This document shows positions 62,920-64,000 of a stretch of 64,000 nt of DNA, in pieces. The position numbers and the translations under genes were made by a program. Location: contig CACXMM010000001.1 of NCBI GenBank assembly GCA_902768785.1, forward strand, positions 266,396 to 330,395. The letters are read 5' to 3'. Source of the DNA: an uncultured Prevotellaceae bacterium. Lineage in GTDB: Bacteria; Bacteroidota; Bacteroidia; Bacteroidales; Bacteroidaceae. The number at the start of each line of letters is the position of its first letter. Position 1 is the stretch's first letter. The notes below the pieces were generated by a model. The model saw only the letters and a list, made by a program, of their open reading frames with translations, did not search any database and had not been told where the DNA came from.

Positions 62920-63939
62920 TCAACTATTATCCTTTACAATTTGCTCTAAAGAAAACCTTTCCCCTCTCTGACAGTCCCTCACAAACTTCTTCCCGAACAC
63001 CTCGGGCAGGAACTTCGGGTGCAAGCCATATCCGGGACGTACCGAACGGACATTCTTCTCTGTCACCACTTCACCAGCCTTTACATCATCTGCAAGATAC
63101 AAAGATCGGCAGAATTCACGGCCTTTGATCTTTGACGGATCAGTAGGATAATTAACAGTGCCCAATGCCTTTTCCACATTCCGAATAGACTTCACCATTG
63201 CAGCAAATTCACCAATCTCCATTGAGAATGCTGCGTCTGGCCCACCAATACTACGGTCAAGTATAAAATGCTTTTCAACCAATGTGGCACCAAGTGCAAC
63301 AGCGGCAACGGCTACATCATAACCCATTGTATGGTCACTCAGTCCCACTTTCACCCCATACCGATGCTTCATATCCACCATCGTCATCAGGTTGGCATCT
63401 TCTATAGGTGCGGGATAAGAAGAAGTACATTTGAGAAGTGTAATGTCATTATTACCTGCATCCTTACAGGTCTTTACAGCCAATTCAATATCCTCTGGCA
63501 TAGCAATACCAGTAGAAATCACCATCGGTCTGCCCTTCTTAGCAGCATATTCAATCAAAGGAATGTCAGTTATCTCAAAACTGGCAATCTTCATAATCGG
63601 ACTACTTAACTCCTCAAGGAAATCCACTGCTGTCTTGTCAAAGGGAGTTGAGAAACAGATAAGTCCGCATTTCTTTGCCTCATCAAAGATAGCCTGATGC
63701 CACTCCCAAGGCGTATAAGCTTCTTGATATAGGTCATAAAGCGTGCGACCATCCCACAACGTTCCTTTAACTCGGAAATCTTCAGCATCACAATTCAATG
63801 TGATGGTGTCAGCCGTGTATGTCTGTATCTTCACGGCATCAGCTCCGGCTTCTTTTGCTGCCCTTACCGATTCAAGAGCCACCTCCAACTTGTGACCGTG
63901 GTTGGCGGACAGTTCCGCCACTATGAATGTCTTGCTCAT
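62920..63939 (-). CDS. Pseudaminic acid / sialic acid synthase-like protein
   Basis: 339 residues, NeuB family TIM barrel followed by a SAF (antifreeze-like) domain. LYDLYQEAYTPWEWHQAIF, KCTSSYPAPIEDANLMTM and GLSDHTMGYDVAVAAVALGA are nearer the pseudaminic acid synthase (PseI) pattern than NeuB. Condenses phosphoenolpyruvate with an aminosugar to a nonulosonic acid. Its partner genes would lie beyond the window edge. Confidence 0.85.
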   Translation of the reverse strand: MSKTFIVAELSANHGHKLEVALESVRAAKEAGADAVKIQTYTADTITLNCDAEDFRVKGTLWDGRTLYDLYQEAYTPWEWHQAIFDEAKKCGLICFSTPFDKTAVDFLEELSSPIMKIASFEITDIPLIEYAAKKGRPMVISTGIAMPEDIELAVKTCKDAGNNDITLLKCTSSYPAPIEDANLMTMVDMKHRYGVKVGLSDHTMGYDVAVAAVALGATLVEKHFILDRSIGGPDAAFSMEIGEFAAMVKSIRNVEKALGTVNYPTDPSKIKGREFCRSLYLADDVKAGEVVTEKNVRSVRPGYGLHPKFLPEVFGKKFVRDCQRGERFSLEQIVKDNS

Positions 63940-64000
63940 TGTAGTCTCAATATATAATATATGTACTCGTTGTCTCTCGTTTGTTCCTGATATCCCAGTT

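Overview
The window looks like a chromosome segment from a gut or rumen Bacteroidales bacterium, most likely Prevotella/Segatella-like. Evidence: an 11-subunit complex I operon with a fused nuoCD and no nuoEFG, a BspA-type leucine-rich-repeat surface protein, TAnnTTTG promoter -7 boxes, short C-terminal tails like type IX secretion sorting signals, a mannan cluster in the Bacteroides style, and the Bacteroidetes set DUF4248 / HU-like / 'smalltalk' / amidase beside a capsule locus. No rRNA, tRNA, CRISPR array or insertion-sequence transposase was seen.

Layout. 1-1.1 kb: 3' part of glutamate dehydrogenase. 1.2-11.4 kb: nuoA-B-CD-H-I-J-K-L-M-N, minus strand. 11.6-12.9 kb: BspA-like protein, plus strand. 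13.0-23.4 kb: mannan utilisation on the minus strand (secreted GH5 mannanase, secreted carbohydrate-binding-like protein, CE7 acetyl esterase, GH26 mannanase lipoprotein, GH130 phosphorylase, cation symporter, cellobiose 2-epimerase). The GH26-GH130-symporter-epimerase part resembles the known Bacteroides fragilis route in which mannobiose is epimerised to mannosylglucose and phosphorolysed. 24.2-27.6 kb: BadF-type sugar kinase and an MscS channel, divergent. 27.7-30.6 kb: four-helix-bundle protein and a membrane nucleotide-sugar dehydratase. 30.8-35.9 kb: a plus-strand module of replication-like ATPase, Toprim-like DUF6371, DUF4248, HU-like, smalltalk and amidase genes. 36.4-39.5 kb: secreted endonuclease I, DUF234-type AAA ATPase and a 60-residue protein. 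39.8-63.9 kb: a minus-strand surface-polysaccharide locus with sugar-nucleotide genes, glycosyltransferases, Wzx, Wzy, a PglC-like initiating transferase and a pseudaminic-acid-type synthase. It also contains an unusual acyl module: two acyl carrier proteins, an AMP ligase, a ketoacyl synthase III, two SDR reductases and an N-acyltransferase.

The most unusual feature is a dense set of low-complexity repeats built from units of about 7-9 bases. They fill most gaps between genes, each gap having its own unit, and many are arranged as inverted pairs. Three nested pairs of inverted arms, all starting with a variant of GTCACACAGAA, bracket about 2.85 kb (33.5-36.3 kb) that holds the HU, GxxExxY, smalltalk and amidase genes. 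Both GxxExxY genes (predicted PD-(D/E)XK nuclease-like) lie between inverted copies of a repeat, and the four-helix-bundle gene lies between two arrays of one repeat. The same repeat families intrude in frame into conserved genes (epimerase, sugar kinase, CE7 esterase, DegT aminotransferase, nuoB C-terminus) and supply the stop codon of several others. This resembles a mobile palindromic-repeat system with small accessory proteins as cargo or partners; that reading is inference.
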